DNA of 64,000 nucleotides from Paraburkholderia sp. SOS3 (lineage in GTDB: Bacteria; Pseudomonadota; Gammaproteobacteria; Burkholderiales; Burkholderiaceae). The notes below the pieces were generated by a model. That model did no database searches. It was not told the DNA's origin and worked only from the letters and a program-made list of their open reading frames with translations. Location: assembly GCF_001922345.1 (NCBI RefSeq), contig NZ_CP018811.1:1054001-1118000 (forward strand), read 5' to 3'. This document shows positions 43,457 to 51,991 of the stretch, one piece after another. Position 1 is the stretch's first letter, and every line of letters begins with the position of its first letter. The position numbers were made by a program, and so were the translations under genes.

Positions 43457-44356
43457 CTACTCGGGAGACTGTGCGGTGCTTGCTCGGCCATCGGTCAGTC
43501 TCTCAAATCCGAACTGCTTCCATAACAATCGATCGACCCAGCGGGTCGGCAGGAGCGATGAGAGCAGCCAAGCCTCAAACGGTTTGGGCGCGACGCTATA
43601 TCGTGCACGGGGCGCCGACGATGTGATCGCTTCATACACTATGTTTGCCACATGTCCCGGGTGTAGTCCTTTCTTGGCGTCGCTCACGGCGAACTGTAGC
43701 ACCCTCTCGCCGGTCTGCCGATATGGCGTTTCGGCATACGCGCCAAGCGCTCCTTGCCGCTCCGCCTTCTCGAGCATCGGGGTGTTTGTCGAATGGGGAG
43801 CAATGACGACGACATCAATACCAAACAGACGCAATTCTCTACGCAAGCTTTCCGAGAACCCCTCAATCGCGAATTTTGTACCCGCATAGCCTCCCATGTA
43901 CGGAAAGCCGACGCGGCCGCCGATCGAGCTGATGTTCACGATGCGACCGGGGGCGCCGACTAGCGATGCGTCGGCACCCAGCAATGGTGCGAACGCCTGT
44001 ATCGCTGCAATCGTGCCAATCACGTTGACATCGAACATATCTTTGATTTCTTCAATCGGCTGCAGCAATAAAGGAGCGCCCGACGCTATCCCAGCGTTAT
44101 TGACAAGTGCTGTCAGCCGTGCGCCATGGAGTGCTGCACGAACCGTGCTGGCCGCTTCCCGGAGTGCACTCTCATCCCTGATGTCAAGCTCCAGGGGCGT
44201 AAAGCGCACACCGAACTCCAACACGAGACGCTCCGCATCGGCCCGCTTGCGAACGGTGCCAAAAACGTGAAAGCCGCGCTCAATCAGCAACCGTGTGGTT
44301 TGATAGCCAATGCCAGTTGACACACCCGTAACTACAGCAAACTTTTCGTCATTCAT
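43457..44356 (-). CDS. SDR family oxidoreductase
   Basis: A 299-residue classical short-chain dehydrogenase. Cofactor loop TGVSTGIG (about 10-17), NNAG at about 94, catalytic Ser in NISSIGG, and Tyr and Lys in GGYAGTKFAIEGFSE. A C-terminal extension after about 200 (SDAKKGLHPGHVANIVYEAI, WLLSSLLPTRWVDRLLWKQFGF) is typical of the DltE/SDR-type steroid or retinol dehydrogenase-like group. Start at 44356 follows GAGGAAAG. Monocistronic; substrate unknown. Confidence 0.88.
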   Translation of the reverse strand: MNDEKFAVVTGVSTGIGYQTTRLLIERGFHVFGTVRKRADAERLVLEFGVRFTPLELDIRDESALREAASTVRAALHGARLTALVNNAGIASGAPLLLQPIEEIKDMFDVNVIGTIAAIQAFAPLLGADASLVGAPGRIVNISSIGGRVGFPYMGGYAGTKFAIEGFSESLRRELRLFGIDVVVIAPHSTNTPMLEKAERQGALGAYAETPYRQTGERVLQFAVSDAKKGLHPGHVANIVYEAITSSAPRARYSVAPKPFEAWLLSSLLPTRWVDRLLWKQFGFERLTDGRASTAQSPE

Positions 44357-44569
44357 GCTTTCCTCGGGAGGTAATTGATGAAGAAACCTGACCAATGGTG
44401 ACTCTGACTGTTCATGAAGGTGTCGCGCAGTTCGACGCGCGACCCGGCCAACAGAGAGAACCACGCACCGATGTGCTGGCTCGCTGCACGACAGGAACGA
44501 AGCCTTGATCGTCGGCGGTCACACGGGCGGCAGTTTGCCGAACAGCCTGTCGGCGAACAGCGACGACCT

Positions 44570-45460
44570 CTAAGCAAACGAAAACTGCCAGAGGGAACTG
44601 GACGCCCCGGTGCCGGATGTGAATACGATGCTCCTACCATCCGGAGACCATGCCGGGTGGACGTTATTGGCCCCTTCCGGCTGGCGTATGAGGCGCACAT
44701 CGCCACCGTCGATATTCATCGTCATGATCTGGAAGTTAGCGCCCGGGTTCTTCGCTGAAACAGCAATCCGTCGTAGATCCGGACTCCAGAAAGGCTGCTG
44801 CCAATCTCCATGGCTAGTGATCGGAACTGCGTGTTGACCGTCTGGTCCGCACGTCCAGATATTGAAGGTCTTTGTTCCCGCGTTGGCCGAGTAGGCCATT
44901 CGAGTTCCATCCGGCGACCACCATGGTTGACGGCTTTCGCCCGCGCCGTTAGTCACCTGACGTTCGTTTGATCCGTCCGGCGACACGGTCCAAATGTTGA
45001 GCCCGTTTCCTCCCTTTCTCGAGAAGTATGCGATCGAATTACGCGACGACCACGTCGGCCCGAAACTCCACCAGTCGGGATCCGACACGCGCAACGCCTG
45101 CGTACCTTTAGCATCTAGCACAAAGATCGCGTTCTTGCCGTCGCGATCCGAACTGAAGCTCATACGCGATCCGTCAGCGTTGAGCGCGACGCGCCCGAAG
45201 TCGTTTGCATCGCTCCGATGCAGGCGCGTAGGTACGCGACCATCCGCCGGAATGGTCCAGATCTGCGATTTGCCGGTATGCATTGACGCGTAGACGATCC
45301 GACTTCCGTCTCGCATGTAGACGGCGCGGTTATCGCCATGACCCTCGACTGTCAGTTGACGAAGCTGTCCGGCATGCACTGCATGCCGGACATTCGCGAG
45401 CGCCAAGTCAAACGGAGACTTCATCGCAAGTGCAGAGCATAGAAAAAGCCGACGCTTCAC
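44570..45460 (-). CDS. TolB-like WD40/PD40 beta-propeller protein
   Basis: A 296-residue protein made of repeated PD40 blades (SRIVYASMHTGKSQIWTIPADG, SRMSFSSDRDGKNAIFVLD, AYFSRKGGNGLNIWTVSPDG, RMAYSANAGTKTFNIWTCGPDG and later), about six in all. Start is GTG at 45460 with AGGAGG upstream. The N-terminal LFLCSALA may be a weak signal or anchor. Such propellers bind proteins or polysaccharides; TolB is an envelope example. It stands alone without Tol-Pal genes. The role is unknown. Confidence 0.82.
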   Translation of the reverse strand: MKRRLFLCSALAMKSPFDLALANVRHAVHAGQLRQLTVEGHGDNRAVYMRDGSRIVYASMHTGKSQIWTIPADGRVPTRLHRSDANDFGRVALNADGSRMSFSSDRDGKNAIFVLDAKGTQALRVSDPDWWSFGPTWSSRNSIAYFSRKGGNGLNIWTVSPDGSNERQVTNGAGESRQPWWSPDGTRMAYSANAGTKTFNIWTCGPDGQHAVPITSHGDWQQPFWSPDLRRIAVSAKNPGANFQIMTMNIDGGDVRLIRQPEGANNVHPAWSPDGRSIVFTSGTGASSSLWQFSFA

Positions 45461-45632
45461 CGTCCCTCCTGTCTATGCCATGTGTTAACGTTCGTTGCAC
45501 GCGCGTTACCGGGAAACGAGCGGCGACTTCCTGCGACATTGTCCAGTTTGCTACTCATGACTGCCTCTCTCGCAAAGTGGTTGTAAGGCTGCCTGTGCTA
45601 ACACGAGAAGTCGCCTGCTATTCCGTGCAGGG

Positions 45633-45974
45633 CTAATCGCTTCGCACGACGAGACTGAACATCGCCTGACTGCTCGGCGATAAAGACCGGCCCTTCATCC
45701 AGACCATGTGCAGCGGTCGTTCGATGCGCAGGTCGTCGACAGCGATCGTCGTCAGCTCTGCGCGTCGTATCTCGTCCTTCACGCTGAGTACCGACAGATA
45801 CGCGAGCGCATGCCGGGCAAGCAGCATGCGTTTGATTGCTTCGGTATCGCTGACCGACATCAAAGGTTCGATGCGCGACCCGGCCTGCGCATAGGCTTCC
45901 TCGACAGCCGCTCGCGTACCCGATCCCGGCTCGCGCATGATCACCGCGTGATCCACGAGCTGGCGCGCGAGCAA
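45633..45974 (-). pseudogene. LysR regulator C-terminal fragment
   Basis: The frame encodes ARQLVDHAVIMREPGSGTRAAVEE, SVSDTEAIKRMLLARHALAYLSVLSVKDEI and RIERPLHMVWMKGRSLSPSSQAM, the second half of a CbbR/CysB-type LysR effector domain (REPGSGTR is a hallmark). The DNA-binding domain is missing. At its 5' end it joins to an unrelated membrane-protein fragment in another frame. Not functional as a regulator. Confidence 0.75.
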
Positions 45975-46009
45975 CGACGTTCCCGCACGCGGATGAGACG
46001 ATGCCGCTC

Positions 46010-46179
46010 TCGAACAGGCGACGCACCCCGATGGCGAATCGCGAAACCAGCATCGCAGCTATCACGAGTAGCGCGCCGGCCACGCTGTTGTCGGTGCGTG
46101 TCAGCACCTCGGCCAGATAGATCGCAATGCCGATCACTGCTGGGTGATGCAGGATGCGGCGGCCTGACAGCACGTTCAT
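46010..46179 (-). pseudogene. membrane-protein N-terminal fragment
   Basis: From ATG 46179: MNVLSGRRILHHPAVIGIAI, YLAEVLTRTDNSVAGALLVI, AAMLVSRFAIGVRRLF, with two hydrophobic segments. After about 55 residues it fuses in a different frame to the LysR fragment. I do not recognise the protein. It may be a leftover of a transporter once regulated by that LysR. Confidence 0.45.
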
Positions 46180-46302
46180 GGTTTGACCTCGCAGCCGCTA
46201 GAAGCACGGGACGTCACATCGTGCCCTGACGGCACCGGACAGGTGCCGCAGCCACGCCATGGCATACCCGTCCCGGTGGACATACATAGCTGTCACGATG
46301 TC

Positions 46303-46656
46303 TCACTCGCCGTAGTAGATATCGCAGAAGCTCGCGGGACCCACACATGACGAGGACGAATCACGGGGCGCGGCGGCTCGCTTCCCGGCATCCGACGTGC
46401 CGTTGCCAGCCGTGCCGCCGACTGCGTCATTCGACGTCTGCCGCGCCTGCTCAGCCGCGACTTTCGCTTCGGCTGCCTGAATATTCGCGGGGTAATAGAC
46501 ATCGTCTGCCGATGCCGGGTTGTAGCCGGCCTGCTCAAGGCGAATCAGATCGGCTCTAACCTCGGCGCGCGTGAGCGGAGCGGCGGTTTGCGCGAAACAC
46601 AAAACAGGGCTGAAGAGCGCAGCAACGGCAATGGAAGCGAATGTGAGCGTTTTCAT
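46303..46656 (-). CDS. DUF4148 periplasmic protein
   Basis: A 117-residue exported protein with a Sec signal peptide ending at CFA-QTA (about residue 23). The DUF4148 core follows: LTRAEVRADLIRLEQAGYNPA and VYYPANIQAAEAKV. The C-terminus CVGPASFCDIYYGE is shared with the next gene. DUF4148 proteins are typical of Burkholderia and relatives; function unknown, probably envelope-associated. Start ATG 46656 has AAGGAG upstream. It is 57 bp downstream of its paralogue on the same strand. Confidence 0.9.
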   Translation of the reverse strand: MKTLTFASIAVAALFSPVLCFAQTAAPLTRAEVRADLIRLEQAGYNPASADDVYYPANIQAAEAKVAAEQARQTSNDAVGGTAGNGTSDAGKRAAAPRDSSSSCVGPASFCDIYYGE

Positions 46657-46713
46657 GATGTCGACTCCTTCGGGTCATGGGTTGTCAAGAGATCCACAAA
46701 GATTCAGAGGGGG

Positions 46714-47055
46714 TTAGCCGCCGAAATAGATGTTGCAGAAGCTCACCGGGCCGACGCAGTCGTCGGGGTGCGCGTTGTGACTGGCCTTCTCCGGCTTGCT
46801 GGTTTGCGAAGTGCCGGCAGGTGTGCCACCGATGCCGTCTGGCCGCGCGGTCGTGGACCTGGCCTGATGCGAGTAGATAAGACCGATGTCGGGATAGGAC
46901 GTCTCGGTCACGAGACGTGAGCCGTTGTTTTCCGCGTCTATGAGTTGCTGGCGTACTTCGGCACGGCTGAGGCCCTGAGCGGAAGCAGTGGAGACAAAGC
47001 CGGTCGCCGCGAGAACCAGCAAAGCGCCAATCGTGATTGAGGGATAGATACGCAT
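46714..47055 (-). CDS. DUF4148 periplasmic protein, paralogue
   Basis: A 113-residue exported protein: signal peptide to about ASA-QGL (residue 26-27), core LSRAEVRQQLIDAENNG and YPDIGLIYSHQA, and C-terminus CVGPVSFCNIYFGG. It is a diverged tandem duplicate of the downstream neighbour. Both keep two cysteines seven residues apart, which could form a disulfide. Start ATG 47055 has AAGGA upstream. It is the first gene of a two-gene unit. Confidence 0.9.
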   Translation of the reverse strand: MRIYPSITIGALLVLAATGFVSTASAQGLSRAEVRQQLIDAENNGSRLVTETSYPDIGLIYSHQARSTTARPDGIGGTPAGTSQTSKPEKASHNAHPDDCVGPVSFCNIYFGG

Positions 47056-47742
47056 TTCGATATCCTTATTTAATTCGACATCTATTCATCAACAAGGCAA
47101 ACCGCAGAGGTTCCTGAGCGTTGCCGGAGACGTTTCGCGGTGCTGGCCACAGCGGCCTGTCAAGTGCGATTCGTTGAGTGAAAGATTAGCCGGGTAAGGA
47201 AGAGGCGAAAAATACCTACTTTCGATGCGTCCCATGCCTTCGGGTTATGCCTCGCCGCGATCTGCCCGGCAAGTGAGTACGGCCTCGCCTTCGATTTGCT
47301 GGACTTTCACGCGCCGGCATACCGCTGCGCGGCCGCCCGAGGCATGGCATTCTGCGCGACGCGCCGGCTTACCTTTTTGTCCCTTTTCATCCGGGTTTTG
47401 TGGGGAGCGGCGGATTGAACGGATATAAACAGCGGAAGAAAAAGCAACGATGGTGCGCGACTCGAATGGCCGGTTGCCAGCGGACCCAACAACTGAGCTC
47501 CCCAAACCGCAGAGCTGCCGAACGACTCCTGACGATCCGATCACGGACGTTGGCTGCTCGTCTGCGCTATTGAACACGCGGTTCGCGCAAGCTTGTTAGC
47601 CAGGGCGCAGGCAACAACGCTTGAATGTCGTCGGGTACGCGAGAAAAAATTCTTTGGGGGCCACAGCGGAATAATCAGTTTGCCAGTGGGTTAACCGCTA
47701 TGACGACACGTCATACCGTTCAACACACTAGGAGACCATACG
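47056..47742. other. divergent gap with one palindrome
   Basis: A 690-bp region between the DUF4148 pair and the DUF305 operon. Short arginine-rich frames occur on both strands, none convincing. The palindrome at 47699-47715 is the only regulatory structure seen. Confidence 0.5.
47699..47715. promoter_or_regulatory. palindrome before the DUF305-propeller operon
   Basis: TATGACG-ACA-CGTCATA, a perfect dyad with 7-bp arms ending 27 bp before the DUF305 start codon. It is probably an operator; no regulator gene is adjacent, so the binding protein is unknown. Confidence 0.6.
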
Positions 47743-48303
47743 ATGAGCGGCCCAAATCACGCGCGCCACGGCGCCGTGCTGCTGTCGCTGGCTTTCGCAT
47801 TGTCCGGACCACCGACGGCCGCGTATGCCGCCGGCGCCGCCGACCACGAGGGGACGGCTCAATCGCAGAGCAAGCATGCTCTGGCCGCCGAGCAGCCTTT
47901 CCTCGCGGAGAACGATGCGGCCATGACAAGGATGATGGATGACATGGCCATCCAGCCTTCCGGCAATATCGATCAGGATTTCGTCGCGATGATGGCGCCG
48001 CATCACCAAGGGGCGATCGAGATGGCTCAGGCGGAGTTGCGCTATGGGCATAACGAACAGTTGCGCCGCATCGCGCAGGAAATCATTGTCGAACAGCAGC
48101 AGGAGATTCTCGCGATGCGTATCGCGCTGGGTCTACCGTTACCGCCGCCTGTAGCCGCACCCGACCAGGAGACCCCGGCTGCGCCCGCAGCGCCGGCATC
48201 ATCCGCTGGCGCGTCGGCTGCGAGGCCGCCCGCCACATCGTCTGCGCCGACAATGCATATGAACATGTCAATGCCGATCAACAACACGAAGGAATTCAGA
48301 TGA
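47743..48303 (+). CDS. DUF305 family exported protein
   Basis: A 186-residue exported protein with a signal peptide (cleavage near AYA-AGA, about 29). The DUF305 core holds two His/Met-rich helices: MTRMMDDMAIQ and DFVAMMAPHHQGAIEMAQAEL (MMxxHHxxAI motif), often linked to metal, mainly copper, handling. The Ala/Pro-rich tail ends in MHMNMSMP, again Met/His-rich. Start follows AGGAGA. It overlaps the beta-propeller gene by 4 bp (ATGA), so both are one operon in the periplasm. Confidence 0.88.
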   Translation: MSGPNHARHGAVLLSLAFALSGPPTAAYAAGAADHEGTAQSQSKHALAAEQPFLAENDAAMTRMMDDMAIQPSGNIDQDFVAMMAPHHQGAIEMAQAELRYGHNEQLRRIAQEIIVEQQQEILAMRIALGLPLPPPVAAPDQETPAAPAAPASSAGASAARPPATSSAPTMHMNMSMPINNTKEFR

Positions 48304-49775
48304 AAGCCACACGACTCCACGCCGGCGCGCTAATGCTCGCACTGACGGCAGCCGCACGTATCGCGTGCGCCGGACAGGCGCCTGCTTCGTCGAGCGCACC
48401 GGACATTGCGGTGAGCCATCACGACCGGGTGTACGCCGCCGAACAGTTCTCTAATACGGTGTCCGTGACCGATCCGGCCGATAACCGGCTACTCGGCGTG
48501 ATTCGTCTCGGCGATCCGACGCCGGGCAACTTCAGCCCACTCTATCGCGGCCAGGTGCTCGTGCACGGGATGGGTTTCTCGCCGGACCACAAGACCATCG
48601 CGGTGGTGTCAATCGGCTCGAACTCGGTTGCGTTCATCGACACCGCGACCAATGCGGTCAAACACATCACGTATGTCGGCCGCGCACCGCACGAGGCGTT
48701 CTTTACACCGGACGGAAACGAAGTATGGGTGACCGTGCGCGGCGAAAACTATATCGCAGTGCTCGACGCCAGGACGTATGAAGAGAAGACTCGCATCATC
48801 GTGCCGGCCGGGCCGGGCATGCAAATCTTCTCGCCGGACGGCAAGTATGGCTATATCTGCTCGTCGTTCAATCCGGAGACCGACGTGGTATCGGTTGCGG
48901 ACCACAAGATTGTCGGCAAGGTTTCGCAGGCAAGCCCGTTCTGCCCGAATATCGCGGCGACGCCGGACGGCAAACAGGTTTGGTTCACGTTGAAGGACAC
49001 CGGCAAGACACAGGTGTTCGACGCGCATCCGCCATTTAACGTGCTGGCGACGCTTGACACGGGGCCGATCACGAACCACGTGAATATCGTACACAATGCG
49101 AACGGCACGTTCGCTTATGTGACCGTTGGTGGACTGAATCAGGTGAAGGTGTTTCGCACCAGCGACTTCGCGCAGATCGCGACAATTCCGGTCGGCAAGC
49201 TGCCACACGGCATCTGGCCGTCAGGCGACGGGACGCGCGTGTATGTCGGCCTCGAAAATGCGGACGCATTGACCGCGATCGATACGTTGACGAACAAGGT
49301 CGTGGCAACCGTGCCGATCGGCCAGGCGCCGCAAGCGGTCACGTACGTGCCCGATGCGGTGCCGGCCGGCGCAAGCGGCGACGGTATGCAAAATCTGCAG
49401 CAACTGGGTGTCGCAGGGCAGACAGCGCATCTGACCTTGAAAGCGGTCGACGCGTCGGGCAGCGCAGCGAGTGCGCCGACCAGCGTCGCGCTATTCGATC
49501 AGGGGTTGCTGCAGGTGCTGCAGGCATCGGTCACCGGGCTAGCGCCGAAATCGCCGTATGTGCTGGCTCTTGCAGATCGTCCGGACGGTAGCGGCAACAT
49601 TGAGCCGCTCACGACGTTCATGACGAATCCGGCCGGCTCAGCGATCGTCAACGCACTTGGACAGATCCGACAGGTGGTCGCGCCTGACGACGAGAGCGGC
49701 AGGCGGCGTTTTCTGGTAATCGCCCCGCAGGTGTCCGGCAAGCCGGGTGTGCCGGTGCAGGTGCAGGCACTCTGA
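48300..49775 (+). CDS. YVTN/YncE-type beta-propeller protein
   Basis: A 491-residue exported protein. Signal peptide to about ACA-GQA (residue 25), then seven-bladed YVTN repeats (VYAAEQFSNTVSVTDPADNRLLGVI, NSVAFIDTATNAVKHITYVGRAPHEAFFTPDG, TRVYVGLENADALTAIDTLTNKVVATVPIGQAPQAVTY). A C-terminal beta-domain of about 130 residues follows. It is translationally coupled to a DUF305 gene. Such propellers occur with copper or surface-layer proteins; ligand unknown. Confidence 0.88.
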   Translation: MKATRLHAGALMLALTAAARIACAGQAPASSSAPDIAVSHHDRVYAAEQFSNTVSVTDPADNRLLGVIRLGDPTPGNFSPLYRGQVLVHGMGFSPDHKTIAVVSIGSNSVAFIDTATNAVKHITYVGRAPHEAFFTPDGNEVWVTVRGENYIAVLDARTYEEKTRIIVPAGPGMQIFSPDGKYGYICSSFNPETDVVSVADHKIVGKVSQASPFCPNIAATPDGKQVWFTLKDTGKTQVFDAHPPFNVLATLDTGPITNHVNIVHNANGTFAYVTVGGLNQVKVFRTSDFAQIATIPVGKLPHGIWPSGDGTRVYVGLENADALTAIDTLTNKVVATVPIGQAPQAVTYVPDAVPAGASGDGMQNLQQLGVAGQTAHLTLKAVDASGSAASAPTSVALFDQGLLQVLQASVTGLAPKSPYVLALADRPDGSGNIEPLTTFMTNPAGSAIVNALGQIRQVVAPDDESGRRRFLVIAPQVSGKPGVPVQVQAL

Positions 49776-50136
49776 TCGTGGTCGAGCGTGGCCCGGTTGC
49801 AGCGATATGCAGGATGTGCCGCATAAACGCGATCGCGAAACGTCAATTGATGCGCCATGTCATTCAATTCGAAATTGCATCGCGAATGCTTACTTGCAGT
49901 CCCGTTGTTTCAGCTAGGATTTGAAGCGACAGTTCGCATGCTACCGACCTGTCGAGTCCTAGCCTTCAACGAAGTAGTTATGCGAGTGCTTTTCCTGCTT
50001 GCAACGTCAGTGGCCGCGCTCGACTCATTGCCGCCCGTCGCGGCACATTCGGGGAAGGTCCGCTCGCTGCCGTGGCCCAGACATGGGTCATCGCGGTGAG
50101 ACCCGATCAAAGGTCGGCCGCATTCACCCTGAGCGC
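49776..50136. other. gap with no recognised gene
   Basis: An 80-codon plus frame at 49857 has no ribosome-binding site or family likeness. I regard the stretch up to the MarR promoter as non-coding. Confidence 0.45.
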
Positions 50137-50179
50137 TTGACAAATGTTTCCACGGAAATCATAATGGTTTCCATGGAAA
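50137..50179 (+). promoter_or_regulatory. MarR promoter with two 12-bp operators
   Basis: A perfect -35 TTGACA (50137-50142) and -10 CATAAT (50160-50165) are 17 bp apart. TTTCCACGGAAA (50147-50158) fills the spacer and the perfect palindrome TTTCCATGGAAA (50168-50179) follows the -10. The two sites are 21 bp apart, two helical turns, so two dimers would bind the same DNA face. This indicates autorepression of the MarR gene at 50198. Confidence 0.82.
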
Positions 50180-50197
50180 TTACATAAAGGGGTCGTC

Positions 50198-50668
50198 GTG
50201 GACGATGCGACTTCGATGCAGCCGGCGCCCGCTCTCGAAGCGCATTTGGGCTACTGGATAAGACTCGTTTCTAACCGCATTTCCGGCACGTTCTCTCGCG
50301 CGTTGCAGGAGCAAGGTGTGTCGGTCGCTGAATGGGTCGCACTGAATCAACTCGGGAGCGGGACGGCCTTGAGTCCAGCTGGTCTCGCCGACGCAATGGG
50401 CATGACTCGCGGGGCCGTTTCAAAAGTGCTCGACAAATTGCAGTTCAAGGGATGGATTTCGCGCACGACGAGTCAAGAAGACAACCGCGTTCAGCTACTG
50501 GCGGTGACGCGACAGGGCAAACGTGTTTTGCCCGAACTAACAACAATTGCCGACGGCAACGATGAGCGTTATTTCGGTGCTCTGGATGCTACCGAACGAG
50601 CTACGCTGCGAACGTTACTGCAGAAGCTGGCCGATACTCATCAAATGCACGACATACCCGTGGACTGA
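50198..50668 (+). CDS. MarR family transcriptional regulator
   Basis: A 156-residue winged-helix regulator. VSVAEWVALNQLGSGTALSPAGLADAMGMTRGAVSKVLDKL is the DNA-binding region and TSQEDNRVQLLAVTRQGKRVL the wing. Start GTG 50198 follows AAAGGGG; ATG 50216 is an alternative. It leads a unit with the DUF1398 gene 56 bp downstream and perhaps a membrane protein. It very likely binds the two palindromes in its own promoter. Confidence 0.92.
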   Translation: MDDATSMQPAPALEAHLGYWIRLVSNRISGTFSRALQEQGVSVAEWVALNQLGSGTALSPAGLADAMGMTRGAVSKVLDKLQFKGWISRTTSQEDNRVQLLAVTRQGKRVLPELTTIADGNDERYFGALDATERATLRTLLQKLADTHQMHDIPVD

Positions 50669-50724
50669 GGCAGGGCACCCGCCACGCGTTCCCACTGCAC
50701 CCTTTGTTCGTAATGAGGATATCA

Positions 50725-51141
50725 ATGAGCAAGGCGCTCGACAATCTGAAGGCCGCGCAGCAGCGGGCCATGTCCGGCCGGCCGAAAGTGGGCGGGTTTC
50801 CGTACCTCGCTGACACCCTTCGGCGTGCAGGGGTGAGGCGGAATGTCTGGTTCTTGCCTGCATGCGAGAGCCTGTATCTGACTGAAGATGGCCCCGTCGT
50901 CGTGCAGGGCGCGCCGCTAGTGTCCGGCGCCGCTGACGTGCCACCTTTCGACCCGCAAGCACTCGTGAAAGCGCTGCGCATCGATCAGGCAGGAGAGAGT
51001 TCATTTCCAGAATTTCTGGACGCGTCGTGGCGCGCGGGTGTCGTCCGCTACGACGTCGATCTGGTTAATCGTACCGTTACATACTACGGCTGCGACGATG
51101 AAGAATATGTCGAGCAATATCCCGCTCCGGAAGCGCAATAG
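50725..51141 (+). CDS. DUF1398 family protein
   Basis: A 138-residue soluble protein. FPYLADTLRRAGVRRNVWFLPACESLYLTEDG and the terminal FPEFLDASWRAGVVRYDVDLVNRTVTYYGCDDEEYVEQYP agree with DUF1398, sometimes annotated as a phage envelope-like protein. Start MSKALDNL at 50725 has GAGGAT upstream; ATGs at 50704 and 50713 lack this. It is downstream of a MarR gene and probably regulated by it. Function unknown. Confidence 0.85.
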   Translation: MSKALDNLKAAQQRAMSGRPKVGGFPYLADTLRRAGVRRNVWFLPACESLYLTEDGPVVVQGAPLVSGAADVPPFDPQALVKALRIDQAGESSFPEFLDASWRAGVVRYDVDLVNRTVTYYGCDDEEYVEQYPAPEAQ

Positions 51142-51191
51142 TCCTCAAGACTCTCGCCGCGCATGAATGACCGGGCACTTTGGAGTTCGAG

Positions 51192-51740
51192 ATGACTCTT
51201 CTTCTGGCGTTTGCTCCATTTATCGCGTTCGTGGTGATCGAGCGCCTCGTCAGCGTGCCGGCGGGACTTACAGCCGGCGCGATCGTAGCCGCCGCGCTTC
51301 TGGTACGCGACGTCGCGACGCCTGGCCGCCACATCAAGCTGCTGGAGATCGGCACGGTCTTGCTGTTTGGTGCACTTACGGTCTATGCGCTCACGAACGA
51401 TGTGCGATGGTCGATCGCTGCGGTGCGACTACGCGTCGATGCCGGACTGATGCTGATCGTGCTGGCGTCTATCGCTTTGCGGCAGCCGTTCACACTCCAG
51501 TACGCCCGCGAGACGGTCGGCCGCGAGCATTGGGGCAGCACGGACTTCGTGCATATCAACTATGTGATCAGCGCGGCGTGGGCCGTCGCGTTCGCAGCGC
51601 TCGTCCTCGCGGATATCGCGATGGCTTACGTGCCGGCGCTGCCACATTCGACGGGAGTCATCGCCACAGTAGTGGCACTTATCGCAGCGGTAAAGTTTAC
51701 GGCTTGGTATCCGGAGCAGCGTGCAGCAACGCGCACATGA
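51192..51740 (+). CDS. membrane protein, six helices, unknown function
   Basis: A 182-residue integral membrane protein with hydrophobic segments near residues 3-20, 25-42, 52-66, 80-95, 125-147 and 155-173. The conserved-looking loop QYARETVGREHWGSTDFVHINYVISAAWA (about 101-128) resembles the DUF3159/intracellular septation-like membrane proteins, but I cannot name it. Start ATG 51192. It may follow the MarR-DUF1398 operon (51 bp gap). A relic of a sigma factor lies directly downstream. Confidence 0.75.
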   Translation: MTLLLAFAPFIAFVVIERLVSVPAGLTAGAIVAAALLVRDVATPGRHIKLLEIGTVLLFGALTVYALTNDVRWSIAAVRLRVDAGLMLIVLASIALRQPFTLQYARETVGREHWGSTDFVHINYVISAAWAVAFAALVLADIAMAYVPALPHSTGVIATVVALIAAVKFTAWYPEQRAATRT

Positions 51741-51791
51741 CCGGACGTCCGGTTTGCCGGGAGACGCGACATTCGAGCGTCATGCGGTCTA

Positions 51792-51920
51792 CGGCTGGCG
51801 CCGCCCGAGCGCGCATCGCTGCTGCTGGCGGAAGTGGAAGGCTTGAGCTACGAGGAAGCGGCGGCGGTCTCCGCGTCAGCGTCGACCGTGCGAAGCTCGC
51901 GCATGTATCGGTGCGCCTGA
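51792..51920 (+). pseudogene. ECF sigma factor region 4 remnant
   Basis: The plus frame reads APPERASLLLAEVEGLSYEEAAAV, then SASTVRSSRMYR and a stop at 51918. This matches sigma-70 region 4 of ECF factors (LPPEQRAALLLVAVEGLSYEEAA...GTVRSR). Regions 2 and most of the protein are absent. A dead fragment; it may have been associated with the upstream membrane protein, as anti-sigma/sigma pairs often are. Confidence 0.75.
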
Positions 51921-51991
51921 AGCCGGGGCGCGCGTTTATAGAGCACACCCGGCAAAGTGCGCTGCCCGCAAGCCGCTGAGCGGCGCTTCGT

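Noticed and set aside
49857..50099. 80-codon frame before the MarR promoter
   Set aside because: No ribosome-binding site and no similarity.
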